DNA of 64,000 nt from Gaiella sp038230035 (GTDB lineage: Bacteria > Actinomycetota > Thermoleophilia > Gaiellales > Gaiellaceae), in assembly GCA_038230035.1 (NCBI GenBank), contig JBBRNX010000001.1:124001-188000 (forward strand), read 5' to 3'. The first letter of the stretch is position 1. Each line of letters starts with the position of its first letter. Shown here one piece after another: positions 1 through 8,618 of the stretch. Below the pieces are notes generated by a model. That model had not been told where the DNA came from. It saw only the letters and a program-made list of their open reading frames with translations, and ran no database searches. A program made the position numbers and the translations under genes.

Positions 1-2
1 GC

Positions 3-347
3 GGCGCGGTCGCACTTGCGCTGGCCGACAAGGTGCTGATGCAGGAGAACGCGATGTATTCGGTGATCTCGCCGGAAGGCTGTGCCTCGATCCTCTGGCG
101 TGACGCCTCGCAGGCGCAGAAAGCGGCCGCGGCGTTCAAGCCGGACGCTGCGCATTGTCTGGAGCTCGAGGTGATCGACGGCATCGTCCCCGAGCCTGTA
201 GGCGGGGCCCACACGAATCACGATCTCGCGGCGGAGCTCCTCCGTGAGGCCGTTTCTGGCGCTTTTGCAGAGCTGGAGCACGTTTCGCCGGACGATCTCC
301 GGCGCTCGCGACGGGCGAAGTTCAGGGCGATGGGCGTTCTCGCGTAG
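3..347 (+). CDS. accA: Acetyl-CoA carboxylase carboxyltransferase alpha subunit, C-terminal fragment
   Basis: This is the last 114 codons of a carboxyltransferase alpha subunit; the 5' part lies outside the window. The reading frame is open from base 3 and contains the family signature around ENAMYSVISPEGCASILW, followed by a helical tail. In the family this subunit transfers the carboxyl group from biotin to acetyl-CoA to make malonyl-CoA for fatty acid synthesis, in the cytoplasm. The ending RAKFRAMG is a normal AccA C-terminus, so the 3' end is intact. The next gene downstream is an unrelated, 5'-truncated sulfate-binding protein, which makes the join at about 350-445 suspicious. Confidence 0.85.
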   Translation, partial: GAVALALADKVLMQENAMYSVISPEGCASILWRDASQAQKAAAAFKPDAAHCLELEVIDGIVPEPVGGAHTNHDLAAELLREAVSGAFAELEHVSPDDLRRSRRAKFRAMGVLA

Positions 348-445
348 CGCGCCGCGGACGCCTCCCGCCTACTCGTTCCACAGTTTCCACAGGCTTATCC
401 CCGGTTGGAAAGCCACTCTTAGCAGGGCTTTCTCCTCTTTCGTGA
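348..445. other. Spacer with DnaA-box-like sequences between accA and the truncated binding protein gene
   Basis: This 98-bp spacer holds a run of near-DnaA-box 9-mers at about 374-403: CGTTCCACA, GTTTCCACA and TTATCCCCG, compared with the consensus TTWTNCACA. None is a perfect box. The repeat TTCGTGAA occurs twice near 438-457. No promoter or ribosome binding site for the downstream gene is obvious. It may be a fragment of an origin-like or dnaA-region sequence carried to this point by a rearrangement or a misassembly. That reading is inference. Confidence 0.3.
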
Positions 446-1201
446 ATTCTTCGTGAAGGAACGGTATCGCCCGTCGCCGTCCTCGTCAAGGCGGGCCTCG
501 TCGACGCGAACTGGAGCAGGCAGTCGTACAGGGGGATGGTCACCGACTCGGTCGCCGTTCTCGTTCTCCGCGACGGCAATCCGAAGCACATCAAGGGCTG
601 GAATGATCTTCTACGGCCTGGGATCTCCGTTGTTACGCCGAACCCGTTCACATCCGGTGGCGCGCGCTGGAACGTGATGGCCGCCTACGGCGCCTGGAGG
701 AAGCAGGGCAAGACGGCGAAGCAAGCCCAAGCCAATCTGCTGGCGTTGTTCAAGAACGTCACCGTCCAGGACAAGAGCGCCCGCGATGCGCTGAACACGT
801 TCCTCTCCGGCAAGGGCGATGCGCTGATCACGTACGAGAGCGAAGCGATTGCCGCGCAACTCAAGGGCTCGAAGATCCAGTACGTGATCCCGTCCACGAC
901 GATCCTGATCGAAAACCCGATCGCCGTGCTCGAGGGAAGCTCGAACAAGGAGAAGGCGAGCCAGTTCCTGCGCTTCCTGCGGACGCGGGGCGCGCAGCAG
1001 ATCTTCGCCGACTACGGCTACCGCCCGGTTGTGAAGAGCGTCCTGCGGGCGAACGCGAAGCGCTTCCCGCCCCGGCCGGGACTGTTCACCATCGACCAGC
1101 TTGGCCTTGGCGGCTGGAGCAAGGTGCAGCCTCAGTTCTTCGACCCGAACACGGGGATCCTGGCCGGGATCGAGCGGAAGGTGGGCGGGGTCACTGGCTA
1201 A
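446..1201 (+). pseudogene. Sulfate ABC transporter substrate-binding protein, 5'-truncated
   Basis: The protein matches the C-terminal two thirds of the periplasmic sulfate-binding family (Sbp/CysP). It shows the typical WNDLLRPGISVVTPNPFTSG stretch followed by the GGARWN motif. Known members have about 330-350 residues and begin with a signal peptide; here only about 251 codons exist. The frame opens after a TGA at 443-445 and enters the family alignment in mid-domain, with no signal peptide, lipobox or plausible start before the ATG at 536. The 3' end overlaps the cysT frame and the rest of the operon follows, so the intact ancestor would deliver sulfate to CysT/CysW/CysA. As it stands the protein could not be exported. 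Truncation by rearrangement or an assembly join is the likely cause. Confidence 0.75.
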
Positions 1202-2032
1202 CACAGCGATAGCGGCCGCGCCGCGGCCGAGGGTAGGTGCCAGGAGGGACAGGGGCGGTGCTGCCCTGTCCCTCGGCATCGTCACCACCTTTCTGACGCT
1301 CATTGTGGTGCTGCCGCTGGCCGCTCTCGTCTGGGAGTCCAGGAAGGCCGGCTCGCACGGCTTCTGGGCCGCGATCTCGAGCCCTGAGGCGGTGGCCGCG
1401 CTCAAGTTGACGCTCGGGGCGTCGCTCGTGGTTGCGCTGCTGAACGCCGTGCTCGGCACGATCACGGCTTGGGTCTCGTCCGCGACGACTTCCGAGGCAA
1501 GGCGCTGGTCAACGCGGTCATCGACCTGCCGTTCGCGCTGCCCACGATCGTCGCCGGGCTGACGCTGCTCGCGCTCTACGGCTCGCGCTCCCCTGTCGGA
1601 ATCAACGTCGCGTACACGCGCGCCGCGGTGGTGCTCGCGCTGCTGTTCGTGACGCTGCCCTTCGTCGTGCGCACCGTGCAGCCCGTGTTGCAGGAACTCG
1701 ACCCCGAGATGGAGGCCGCAGCCGCGTCGCTCGGTGCCTCGGACGTTGCGGCGTTCCGCCGGATCGTCCTGCCGAACATCCTGCCGGGAATCCTCTCCGG
1801 CGTAGCTCTGGCGCTCGCGAAGGCGGTCGGCGAGTTCGGCTCGCTCGTGATCATCACCGGCAACCTGCCGTACAAGACAGAGGTCTCGTCCGTCTACATC
1901 TTCGGCCGCATCGAAAGCGGTGACACGCCTGCTGCCGCCGCAGTGGCGGTCGTACTACTCGCCCTCTCCTTCGTGCTCTTGCTCTCGATCGGCGTCATCC
2001 GGCACATCACGACGAGGCACGACCGTGCGTAG
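1194..2032 (+). pseudogene. cysT: Sulfate ABC transporter permease CysT, with a one-base frameshift
   Basis: Two adjacent frames together encode one CysT/CysU permease. The first half (to about 1470) has the N-terminal membrane segments and ends in LGTITAW. The second half (from about 1472) continues with VRDDFRGKALVNAVIDLPFA and carries the permease EAA loop around AAAASLGASDVAAFRRIVLP. Adding one C in the stretch gggtctcgtcc near 1471 restores a continuous product of about 279 residues. The only start overlapping the upstream stop is CTG at 1194, an 8-base overlap; no ATG or GTG precedes the first membrane segment. The gene ends 4 bases into cysW. The frameshift is either real inactivation or a consensus error; the flanking cysW and cysA are intact. 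Confidence 0.8.
1244..1274. repeat. Perfect 11-bp inverted repeat inside the 5' coding part of cysT
   Basis: GAGGGACAGGG at 1244-1254 pairs perfectly with CCCTGTCCCTC at 1264-1274 across a 9-base loop. It lies in coding sequence just before the first transmembrane segment of cysT. The GGGACAGG core recurs in the terminator-like hairpin at 18874-18919, so this may be a copy of a dispersed palindromic element that inserted in frame, or an attenuating mRNA hairpin between the binding-protein gene and the permease. Confidence 0.5.
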
Positions 2033-2816
2033 GTACTCGCTTCGGACGGTGGCACTTGCGTACCTGGCGGCCATTTTGGTCGGCCCGCTGGCCATTGTGT
2101 TCTGGCGAACCTTCCAGCACGGTTTCGCGCCAGCCTGGGATGCGCTCTCGGCGCCCGACACGATCCACGCCTTCAAGCTGACGTTGATCATCACGGCGAT
2201 CGCCGTGCCGATCAACACGGTCTTCGGGATCGTCTGCGCACTGGCGATCGTGCGGCGGAGCTTCCCCGGTAAGGGTGTGCTCAACGCCTTCATCGACCTG
2301 CCGTTGGCGCTCTCGCCGGTCGTTGTGGGCCTCGCACTCTTCCTGCTCTACGGGCGTCAGGGCTGGTTCGGGCCGTGGTTCACGGAGCATGGGATCCGCG
2401 TGCTCTTCGCGCTGCCGTCGATGGTGATCGCGACGATCTTCGTCTCGCTCCCGTTCGTGGCGCGGGAGGTTGTGCCGACGTTGCGCGAGATCGGAGACGA
2501 GCAGGAGCAGGCCGCGCGGACGCTCGGTGCCGGCGGCTGGCAGACCTTCTGGCGGATCACTCTGCCGTCGATCCGCTGGGCGGTCGTGTACGGCGTGATC
2601 CTCACAACGGCTCGCTCGCTGGGTGAGTACGGCGCGGTAGCGGTCGTTTCGGGCCGGATTCAGGGCGTGACCGAGACGGCGACGCTCCGGGTGCAGCAGC
2701 GCTACGAGAGCTTCGATCTCGCCGGCGCATACGCGATCTCGATCGTGCTTGCGTTGGTTGCCGTTGTCGTGTTGCTCACAATGACCCTGTTCCGCCCCAG
2801 AGAGGAAACTGCGTAG
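2025..2816 (+). CDS. cysW: Sulfate ABC transporter permease CysW
   Basis: This is the second inner-membrane permease of the sulfate/thiosulfate importer, 263 residues, a normal length. It has about six hydrophobic segments and the binding-protein-dependent transport loop AARTLGAGGWQTFWRITLPS at roughly residues 170-190, which couples to the ATPase. The GTG at 2025 is chosen because it precedes the first membrane segment and overlaps the cysT stop by 8 bases, implying translational coupling. cysA follows with no gap. Known CysW pairs with CysT to form the channel. Confidence 0.9.
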   Translation: MRRYSLRTVALAYLAAILVGPLAIVFWRTFQHGFAPAWDALSAPDTIHAFKLTLIITAIAVPINTVFGIVCALAIVRRSFPGKGVLNAFIDLPLALSPVVVGLALFLLYGRQGWFGPWFTEHGIRVLFALPSMVIATIFVSLPFVAREVVPTLREIGDEQEQAARTLGAGGWQTFWRITLPSIRWAVVYGVILTTARSLGEYGAVAVVSGRIQGVTETATLRVQQRYESFDLAGAYAISIVLALVAVVVLLTMTLFRPREETA

Positions 2817-3779
2817 ATGTCGATCGAAGTTCGCAATGTCTCGAAGAGCTTCGGAACCTTCGCCGCACTCGACGACGTCTCGCTCGAGGTCGAGGGAGGC
2901 TCGTTGACGGCCCTCCTCGGACCGAGCGGCTCCGGCAAGTCCACCTTGCTCCGGATCATTGCCGGGCTCGAGACCCCGGACGCGGGCGACGTGCTGATCT
3001 CCGGCGAACTGGCGACGGCGCTACGACCGCAGAAGCGAAACGTCGGCTTCGTGTTTCAGCACTACGCCGCGTTCAAGCACATGACCGTGCGGGACAACGT
3101 TGCGTTCGGGCTGACGATCCGCAAGCGGCCGAAGGCCGAGATTCGGGAGCGCGTCGAGCGGCTGTTGCAGCTCGTCCAACTGGAGGCGTTCGGCCATCGC
3201 TATCCGGCGCAGCTCTCTGGCGGCCAGCGGCAGCGGATGGCTCTTGCGCGCGCGCTTGCGCCCGAGCCGCAGGTGCTGCTCCTCGACGAGCCGTTCGGGG
3301 CCCTCGACGCGCGTGTGCGGGCCGAGTTGCGCGATTGGCTTCGGCGTCTACACGAGGAGGTGCATGTGACGACGATCTTCGTCACGCATGACCAGGAGGA
3401 GGCGATGGACGTCGCCGATCAGATCGCGGTGATGAACGCCGGCCGGATCGAGCAGGTCGGAGCTCCGACAGAGCTGTACGACGTGCCTCACACCGAGTTC
3501 GTCATGCGCTTCGTGGGAGAGGCGAACCGGATCAGCGACAGCTGGGTGCGGCCCCACGACCTCGAAATCGCCCATGAGCCAGGGGAGCGCTCGGTGGAGG
3601 CGATGATCGAACGCATCAGCCGTCTCGGCTTCGAGGTGCGTGTGGAGCTCTCTGCTGCGGACGGCGAGTCGATCACGGTCCAGGTCACGCGCGATCGGTT
3701 GGAGGAACTCGAGCTCGAGCGCGGACAGATCGTGTGGGTCACGCCCGCACGGGAGCGTGCGTTCGCGGCGACCTACTGA
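2817..3779 (+). CDS. cysA: Sulfate ABC transporter ATP-binding protein CysA
   Basis: The 320-residue ATPase energises sulfate import on the cytoplasmic face of CysT/CysW. It has a Walker A (GPSGSGKST, about residue 35), the ABC signature LSGGQRQRMALARAL, Walker B VLLLDEPFGALD, and a switch histidine in FVTHDQEEAMDVAD. A C-terminal TOBE-like region follows residue 230, but it is shorter than in enterobacterial CysA (about 365 residues). The ATG begins directly after the cysW stop. The gene ends convergently with the rrf2 gene, overlapping it by 7 bases. Confidence 0.92.
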   Translation: MSIEVRNVSKSFGTFAALDDVSLEVEGGSLTALLGPSGSGKSTLLRIIAGLETPDAGDVLISGELATALRPQKRNVGFVFQHYAAFKHMTVRDNVAFGLTIRKRPKAEIRERVERLLQLVQLEAFGHRYPAQLSGGQRQRMALARALAPEPQVLLLDEPFGALDARVRAELRDWLRRLHEEVHVTTIFVTHDQEEAMDVADQIAVMNAGRIEQVGAPTELYDVPHTEFVMRFVGEANRISDSWVRPHDLEIAHEPGERSVEAMIERISRLGFEVRVELSAADGESITVQVTRDRLEELELERGQIVWVTPARERAFAATY

Positions 3780-4180
3780 CTCCGGGCAACGAGGTCGGCG
3801 ATCGTTGTCCGCTCGAGGACCCCGCGCATAGCCGTTCGTAGGTCGATCCAGACATCGCGGAGCCCGACTGCCGAGCCGGCGTAGATCACGTCCTCGGGTC
3901 GCGCCCCGCGGATCGTCGCGATTGGACCCTCCACCGCCCGGATGACGTCAGCGACAGCGATCTCGGTCGCGGGCCGGCCGAGCCGATACCCGCCGTCTGC
4001 GCCGCGCTGACTCGAGACGAGGCCTGCGTGGCGCAGCTCGAGCAGGATAGTCTCGAGGAACTTCGGCGGGATCGCCTGCGCCGTCGCAAGCTGCTCGGAC
4101 TTGACGAGGCCATCGGTCTCTGCCGCGGCTAGCTCCACGATGGCGCGGAGCGCGTAGTCGACTTTCGCCGAGACTCGCAC
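3773..4180 (-). CDS. Rrf2 family transcriptional regulator
   Basis: A 135-residue winged-helix protein with the Rrf2 layout: N-terminal KVDYALRAIVELA, recognition region QAIPPKFLETILLELRHAGL, and the wing SQRGADGGYRLGRP. It contains no cysteine at all, so it cannot bind an Fe-S cluster as IscR or NsrR do. In this it resembles CymR, which controls sulfur uptake through a partner protein. Its position beside the sulfate importer fits a sulfur-assimilation repressor, but this is inference. The start is GTG at 4180. The gene follows the sigma-factor gene by about 10 bases and could be cotranscribed with it. Confidence 0.85.
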   Translation of the reverse strand: MRVSAKVDYALRAIVELAAAETDGLVKSEQLATAQAIPPKFLETILLELRHAGLVSSQRGADGGYRLGRPATEIAVADVIRAVEGPIATIRGARPEDVIYAGSAVGLRDVWIDLRTAMRGVLERTTIADLVARSQ

Positions 4181-4190
4181 CGGTCCATTC

Positions 4191-5396
4191 TCACGCTTCG
4201 GAGCGGAGCTCGCGGACTCGTCGCTCCAGAAAGCGGCGTTCGGGATCGCTCGTGGTGAGCGCCAGGGCCGCAGCGTACGCCGCTACAGCCTCGTCGCTCT
4301 GTCCGAGACGACGCAGGAGAACGGCTCGCGCCGCGTGGTACGGCTGGTAGTCGCCGAGTGCCGAAAGCGCATCAATCTCGTTGAGCCCGGTCTCGACGTC
4401 CCCGCCGAGTGCGACGGCGACCGCGCGATTGAGGCGGATGACCGGCGAAGAATCGAGGAGCGAGAGCCGGTCGTAGGCCGCGACAATGGTCGGCCAGTCG
4501 GTGCCCTCCGCGTGGGATGCCGCGATCGCAGCCTGCAGTTGGTAGAGGCCCGGTCGCCGTAGCGCAGCGGCCCGATCCAGGACCCGCAGGCCCTCGCCGA
4601 TTCGCCGCTCGTCCCACTACGCCCGGTCCTGCTCGTGCAAGAGCACGAGCTCACCGTCGGGCGATAGCCGTGCGTCGCGCCGCGAGTCGTGGAGCAGCAT
4701 CAACGCCAGCAAGCCCAGCGCTTCCGGCTCGTCCGGCATCAGGACGGCAAGCAGCTTCCCAAGCCGGATTGCCTCATCGCAGAGCTCGCGGCGGACGTAC
4801 TCGTCTCCCGCTGTCGCCGCGTACCCCTCGTTGAAGACGAGATAGAGCACGGCGAGCACCGACCGGACCCGGTCGGGGAGGAGATGGTCGGGTGGGATCC
4901 GAAACGGGATGCCGGCCGCACGGATCTTTCGCTTCGCGCGTACAAGTCGCTGGGCCATTGCCGGCTCGGCGACGAGGAATGCACGCGCGATCTCAGGCGT
5001 CGTCAGGCCGCCGACCTCGCGGAGCGTAAGTGCGATCTGCGAGTCGACGGCAAGCGCCGGGTGGCAGCACGTGAAGACCAGCGCCAAACGGTCGTCAGGA
5101 ATCGTCGTCACGTCCTCGTCCTCTTCGTCCGGCAACTCGGCGAGCCGTCCGAGCAACTCCGCCTTCCTCTGGAACGTTCGCTCTCGCCTGATCCGGTCGA
5201 TCGCGCGATTACGGGCCGTCGTGACGATCCAGGCGACTGGGTTAGTGGGCACGCCGTCTGTTGGCCAGCGCTCGAGGGCGCGTACGAACGCCTCCTGAAC
5301 CGCGTCCTCGGCCAGCTCGAAATCGCCGAGAACGCGGATGAGGATCGAGACCGCACGGCTCCATTCCTCTCGGAATACTTTGGCGACCGGGTCTAT
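4191..5396 (-). pseudogene. ECF42-type RNA polymerase sigma factor with an in-frame amber codon
   Basis: The N-terminal 259 codons hold sigma region 2 (LGDFELAEDAVQEAFVRALE and NRAIDRIRRER) and region 4 (LTLREVGGLTTPEIARAFL). The frame meets TAG at 4617-4619 right after LLHEQDRA, then stays open for another 141 codons to a TGA at 4191-4193. That downstream part matches the usual C-terminal helical/TPR extension of this sigma family (WDERRIGEGLRVLDRA, YQLQAAIAASHAEG, PVIRLNRAVAVALGG). No frameshift is needed; only the one codon is wrong. The neighbours are two DGPF/YCII proteins, the diagnostic partners of ECF42. No ATG, GTG or TTG lies near the expected N-terminus; an ATA at 5394-5396 overlaps the YCII stop. 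A nonsense mutation, readthrough or a base error are all possible. Confidence 0.75.
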
Positions 5397-5773
5397 ACGG
5401 TGGTCTCCGATCCGCTGTGGTCGATGATCGGGCGGATCTCGAGTGACCCGTAGACGGCGGCGGGCACGAGAGCGGCGATGCGGATAGCCTCGTCGAGATC
5501 GGGCAGGTCGGTGATGAATGCACCGCCGATCAGCTCCTTCGTCTCGGCGAACGGGCCGTCGGTGACAACGGTCTGGCCGTCTCTCACACGGACGACCTTC
5601 GCCTCGGCTGCCGCCTCGAGTTCGAAGCCGTTCGCCGTGGCATCGACCTTTCCCAATTCCTCGAACAGCGAGTACCACTGTGGGAGCGACTCGGCACGAG
5701 CCGCAGCCGCTTCGTCAGGAGACATGTCCGCCCAGGCGGTCTGATCGGTGTAGATGAGCAGTGCGTACTTCAT
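5393..5773 (-). CDS. YCII-related DGPF protein, second copy
   Basis: A 126-residue dimeric ferredoxin-like-fold protein of the YCII family. It carries the hallmark VVTDGPFAETKELIGG at about residues 65-80 and starts with MKYALLIYTD. Family members next to ECF42 sigma factors are thought to be part of that sigma factor's regulon or sensing; the biochemical role is not established. The start ATG overlaps the stop of the upstream YCII gene (ATGA), and its own end overlaps the presumed start of the sigma-factor gene, so all three form one minus-strand operon. Confidence 0.85.
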   Translation of the reverse strand: MKYALLIYTDQTAWADMSPDEAAAARAESLPQWYSLFEELGKVDATANGFELEAAAEAKVVRVRDGQTVVTDGPFAETKELIGGAFITDLPDLDEAIRIAALVPAAVYGSLEIRPIIDHSGSETTV

Positions 5774-6135
5774 AGGTGTGCCTCCTCAGGGTCGCGGTGC
5801 ACGGGGCGAACCTCGACCGCTCCGGTCTTCGCTCCAGGAATGCCCGCGGCCCACTCGCACGCCTCCTCGATCGACTCGCACTCGAAGAGGAAGTAGCCGC
5901 CAAGCGCTTCCTTGACCTCCGCGTACGGCCCGTCGACTACCAGTGGCTGCGCATCACGGACGCGGACGGTCGTCGCATCGCGCGTCGGCGCGAGCTCGTC
6001 GACGGCCACCATGACGCCGGCTGCACGCGCCTTGCCTACGAACTCGCCGTAGTCCTCGATCGTCGCTGCTCGCTCGCCGTCGTGGAGTCCGTCCCATTCG
6101 CTCTCGTCGGCGTAGATCAGTGCCAGGTACTGCAC
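5770..6135 (-). CDS. YCII-related DGPF-like protein, first copy
   Basis: A 121-residue YCII protein with DGPYAEVKEALGGYFLF, a DGPY variant of the DGPF motif. The GTG at 6135 is chosen because it follows an AAAGGGAGG ribosome binding site by a few bases and gives the family start QYLALIYADESEW. It is the promoter-proximal gene of the YCII-YCII-sigma operon. It and the following copy are paralogues with similar length but clearly divergent sequence. Function unknown beyond association with ECF42 sigma factors. Confidence 0.85.
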   Translation of the reverse strand: MQYLALIYADESEWDGLHDGERAATIEDYGEFVGKARAAGVMVAVDELAPTRDATTVRVRDAQPLVVDGPYAEVKEALGGYFLFECESIEEACEWAAGIPGAKTGAVEVRPVHRDPEEAHL

Positions 6136-6280
6136 GTGACCTCCCTTTCGTGGTTTACGAGGCATTGACGAACAGGCTCACGCGGAATCGACAGCCCTTG
6201 CGTCGGTCGCCGGTTTCCGCGCTGATTTCTCGGAGTCTCTCGGTCCATGGCCCCGCAGTGGGGGGCAAGGCTCCCAAGAA

Positions 6281-8599
6281 TCACGGTACCGGTCGATCTC
6301 GCGCGGGTCTGTGCCGATTGTGTGCCGATTCCCGCCTGAAACCGGCTGCCATTCGCTGGAGCAGCGCATGTGCTCCTGCCTTGTCGAGGTGCTCGTTCAG
6401 GTTCCCGCACTTGGGGCTCTGGACGCACGAAGGGCAGCCGTCGTTGCAAGGGCAGCCGGCGAGCATTCGGGCGGTGTCGGCGACCCAGCCCTCGAACTGC
6501 GCGAATCCGCGCTCGGTCAGCCCGACGCCGCCGGCGTGGCCGTCGTAGACGAAGATCGTCGGCAGCCCCGTCTGGAAGTGGATGTTGGTCGAGAGCCCGC
6601 CGATGTCCCAGCGGTCGCACATCGCCCACAGCGGCAGGAGCGCGATCAGCGAGTGCTCCGCCGCGTGGAGTGCCCCGATCAACTTCGGCATCTCCTCGTA
6701 GCCGCTGAGCAGACCCCCACCCGGACTGAACCACACCGCCTCGGTCTCGAATGTCGTCTGCGGCAGGTCGAGGGGCACCGTCTCGATCGTCGAGCCGTCC
6801 TTGATCGACTTGCGCTGATACGCGACCACCTGCTCAGTGACGGAGACCCGTCCGAAATACAGCTCGACGCCCGCCCGAGCGTCGCTGCGCAACGCCTCCT
6901 CGATCGCGGTCTCGGTCTCCTTCTTCACCTGGGTGTACCAGTCGACCGCCTGACGGTGCACGAGCGCGACACGAGCCTCGAAATCCAGCTCCGAGACGAC
7001 GTACTGCTCCCCGAGATGGAGGTACACGGCGCCCTCGTGCACTGTCGAGTACGCTCGCTCACGTTCCACAAGCCCGAGCACCGAGCCGTTCTCCGTGTCG
7101 ACGACGGTGAACGCCTCGCTATCGCCTGAGCGGAGGGAGATCCGGGCGGCCGGGTAGTCCCGGCCCTTGAAGACGTAGCCGGCAGGTGTTCGCTCGAGCT
7201 CGGGCAAGACCGCGGCGCGCTCCAGCGCTTCGGGCCCGAGCACTGCGGCGTCGACCTCGTCGAGCGGCGCTTCGTAGGCTGCCGCGATCACGTGCGGGTC
7301 GAGGATCCGCGGACTTGAGTGGTCGAGAATCGCGGCTTCGATCCGCCGCGAAAGCAGGGCCTCCGGCTCGCGGGCGAAGAACTGGTCAAGCGCGTCATCG
7401 CTTGCGATGAGGACGCCGAGCCCGCGGCCACGACGCCCGGCGCGGCCCCACTGCTGCCGGAGCGAGGCGACGGTGCCGGGGAACCCGACCGAGATCGCGC
7501 AGTCCAGCGAGCCGATGTCGATGCCGAGCTCGAGTGCGTCCGTTGCAGACACTCCGAGCAGCTCGCCCTCGGTCAGGCGTCTCTCGATCTCTCGCCGCTG
7601 CTCCCGCGTGTACCCCGCGCGGTAGGGAGCAAGCCTCTCTGCGATCACCGAATCCACCCGCTCGACGGTGAAGCGGTGGATGAGCTCCGCCGCCTTGCGG
7701 CTCTTCGCAAAACAGATCGTGCGCAACCCGCGTGACACGAGACCTGCCATGAGGAGGGATGCCTCGCCGAGCGCGCTCGCCCGCAACCCGAGCTCCGCGT
7801 CGACGAGCGGTGGATTCCAGATCACGATCTCGCGGCCGGCGTGGGGGGCACCGTCGGCGGTGACGACCGCCGCCGGCTCGCCTGTGAGTGCGAGCGCCAG
7901 CTCGGCCGGGTTCGCGATCGTCGCCGAGGTGAGAAGAAGCTGCGGGTAGCTGCCGTAGATCGCAGCGAGCCGCCGCAACCGCCGCAGGACGTTCCCGACC
8001 TGCGATCCGAACACACCCCGGTAGACATGTGCTTCGTCGACGACGACGTAGCGCAGGTTTGCGAGGACGTCGCCCCAGCGATCGTGATGGGGTAGCAGAC
8101 CGACGTGGAGCATGTCGGGGTTCGTCAGGATCACGTTCGCCCACTTGCGGATCTGCCAGCGGCGCTCGGTCTCGGTGTCGCCGTCGTAGATCGCGGGCCG
8201 CAACCCCTTCAGCCGGAACGAGTCCAGCGCGCGTGCCTGATCCTGGGCAAGCGCCTTCGTCGGATAGAGGTAGAGCGCCCGTGTCTTCGGGTTGGCCGCG
8301 ATCGCATCGAGGACCGGGAGGTTGAAGGCGAGCGACTTTCCCGAGGCGGTGCCGGTGGTCACGATCACGTTCTCGCCGCGAGCAGCCGCCTCCCACGCGT
8401 CGGCCTGGTGCGAGAACAGCTCGGTGATGCCGAGCCCGACCAGCGACGAGACGACGCGTGTGTCGAGCGCTTCGGGTAGCGGCTCCAGGCGGCCACTGCG
8501 TGGCGGCTCGGAGCCGAGGTACGCGAGCTCCTCTCCGGTGAAGAGGTCGTGCCAGTCTGCCGCGGCGCTCGTCAGACGATCGACGGTAGCAGCCGTCAC
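6281..8599 (-). CDS. mrfA: DEAD/DEAH-box helicase with C-terminal metal-binding domain, MrfA (YprA) family
   Basis: A 772-residue superfamily 2 helicase. The N-terminal core shows the Q-region FSHQADAWEAA, motif I TTGTASGKSLAF, the DEAH box VVVDEAHVYRG, motif III LTSATI, and in the second RecA domain SATDALELGIDIG and QQWGRAGRRG. The C-terminal DUF1998-type domain ends in a four-cysteine cluster, CPCNDGCPSC, a few residues before CGNLNEH. MrfA of Bacillus is a 3'-5' DNA helicase that, with an exonuclease partner, repairs mitomycin lesions. No MrfB partner lies beside it here. The GTG at 8599 (VTAATVDRL) is preferred over the longer frame, which would run into the thioredoxin gene. Confidence 0.87.
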   Translation of the reverse strand: MTAATVDRLTSAAADWHDLFTGEELAYLGSEPPRSGRLEPLPEALDTRVVSSLVGLGITELFSHQADAWEAAARGENVIVTTGTASGKSLAFNLPVLDAIAANPKTRALYLYPTKALAQDQARALDSFRLKGLRPAIYDGDTETERRWQIRKWANVILTNPDMLHVGLLPHHDRWGDVLANLRYVVVDEAHVYRGVFGSQVGNVLRRLRRLAAIYGSYPQLLLTSATIANPAELALALTGEPAAVVTADGAPHAGREIVIWNPPLVDAELGLRASALGEASLLMAGLVSRGLRTICFAKSRKAAELIHRFTVERVDSVIAERLAPYRAGYTREQRREIERRLTEGELLGVSATDALELGIDIGSLDCAISVGFPGTVASLRQQWGRAGRRGRGLGVLIASDDALDQFFAREPEALLSRRIEAAILDHSSPRILDPHVIAAAYEAPLDEVDAAVLGPEALERAAVLPELERTPAGYVFKGRDYPAARISLRSGDSEAFTVVDTENGSVLGLVERERAYSTVHEGAVYLHLGEQYVVSELDFEARVALVHRQAVDWYTQVKKETETAIEEALRSDARAGVELYFGRVSVTEQVVAYQRKSIKDGSTIETVPLDLPQTTFETEAVWFSPGGGLLSGYEEMPKLIGALHAAEHSLIALLPLWAMCDRWDIGGLSTNIHFQTGLPTIFVYDGHAGGVGLTERGFAQFEGWVADTARMLAGCPCNDGCPSCVQSPKCGNLNEHLDKAGAHALLQRMAAGFRRESAHNRHRPARDRPVP

Positions 8600-8618
8600 A
8601 CGTCGGTCCCGGCCAGAG

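Noticed and set aside
611..1465. A 284-codon minus-strand frame across the binding-protein and cysT region
   Set aside because: The plus strand encodes recognisable sulfate-transport proteins here; the minus frame has shadow composition only.
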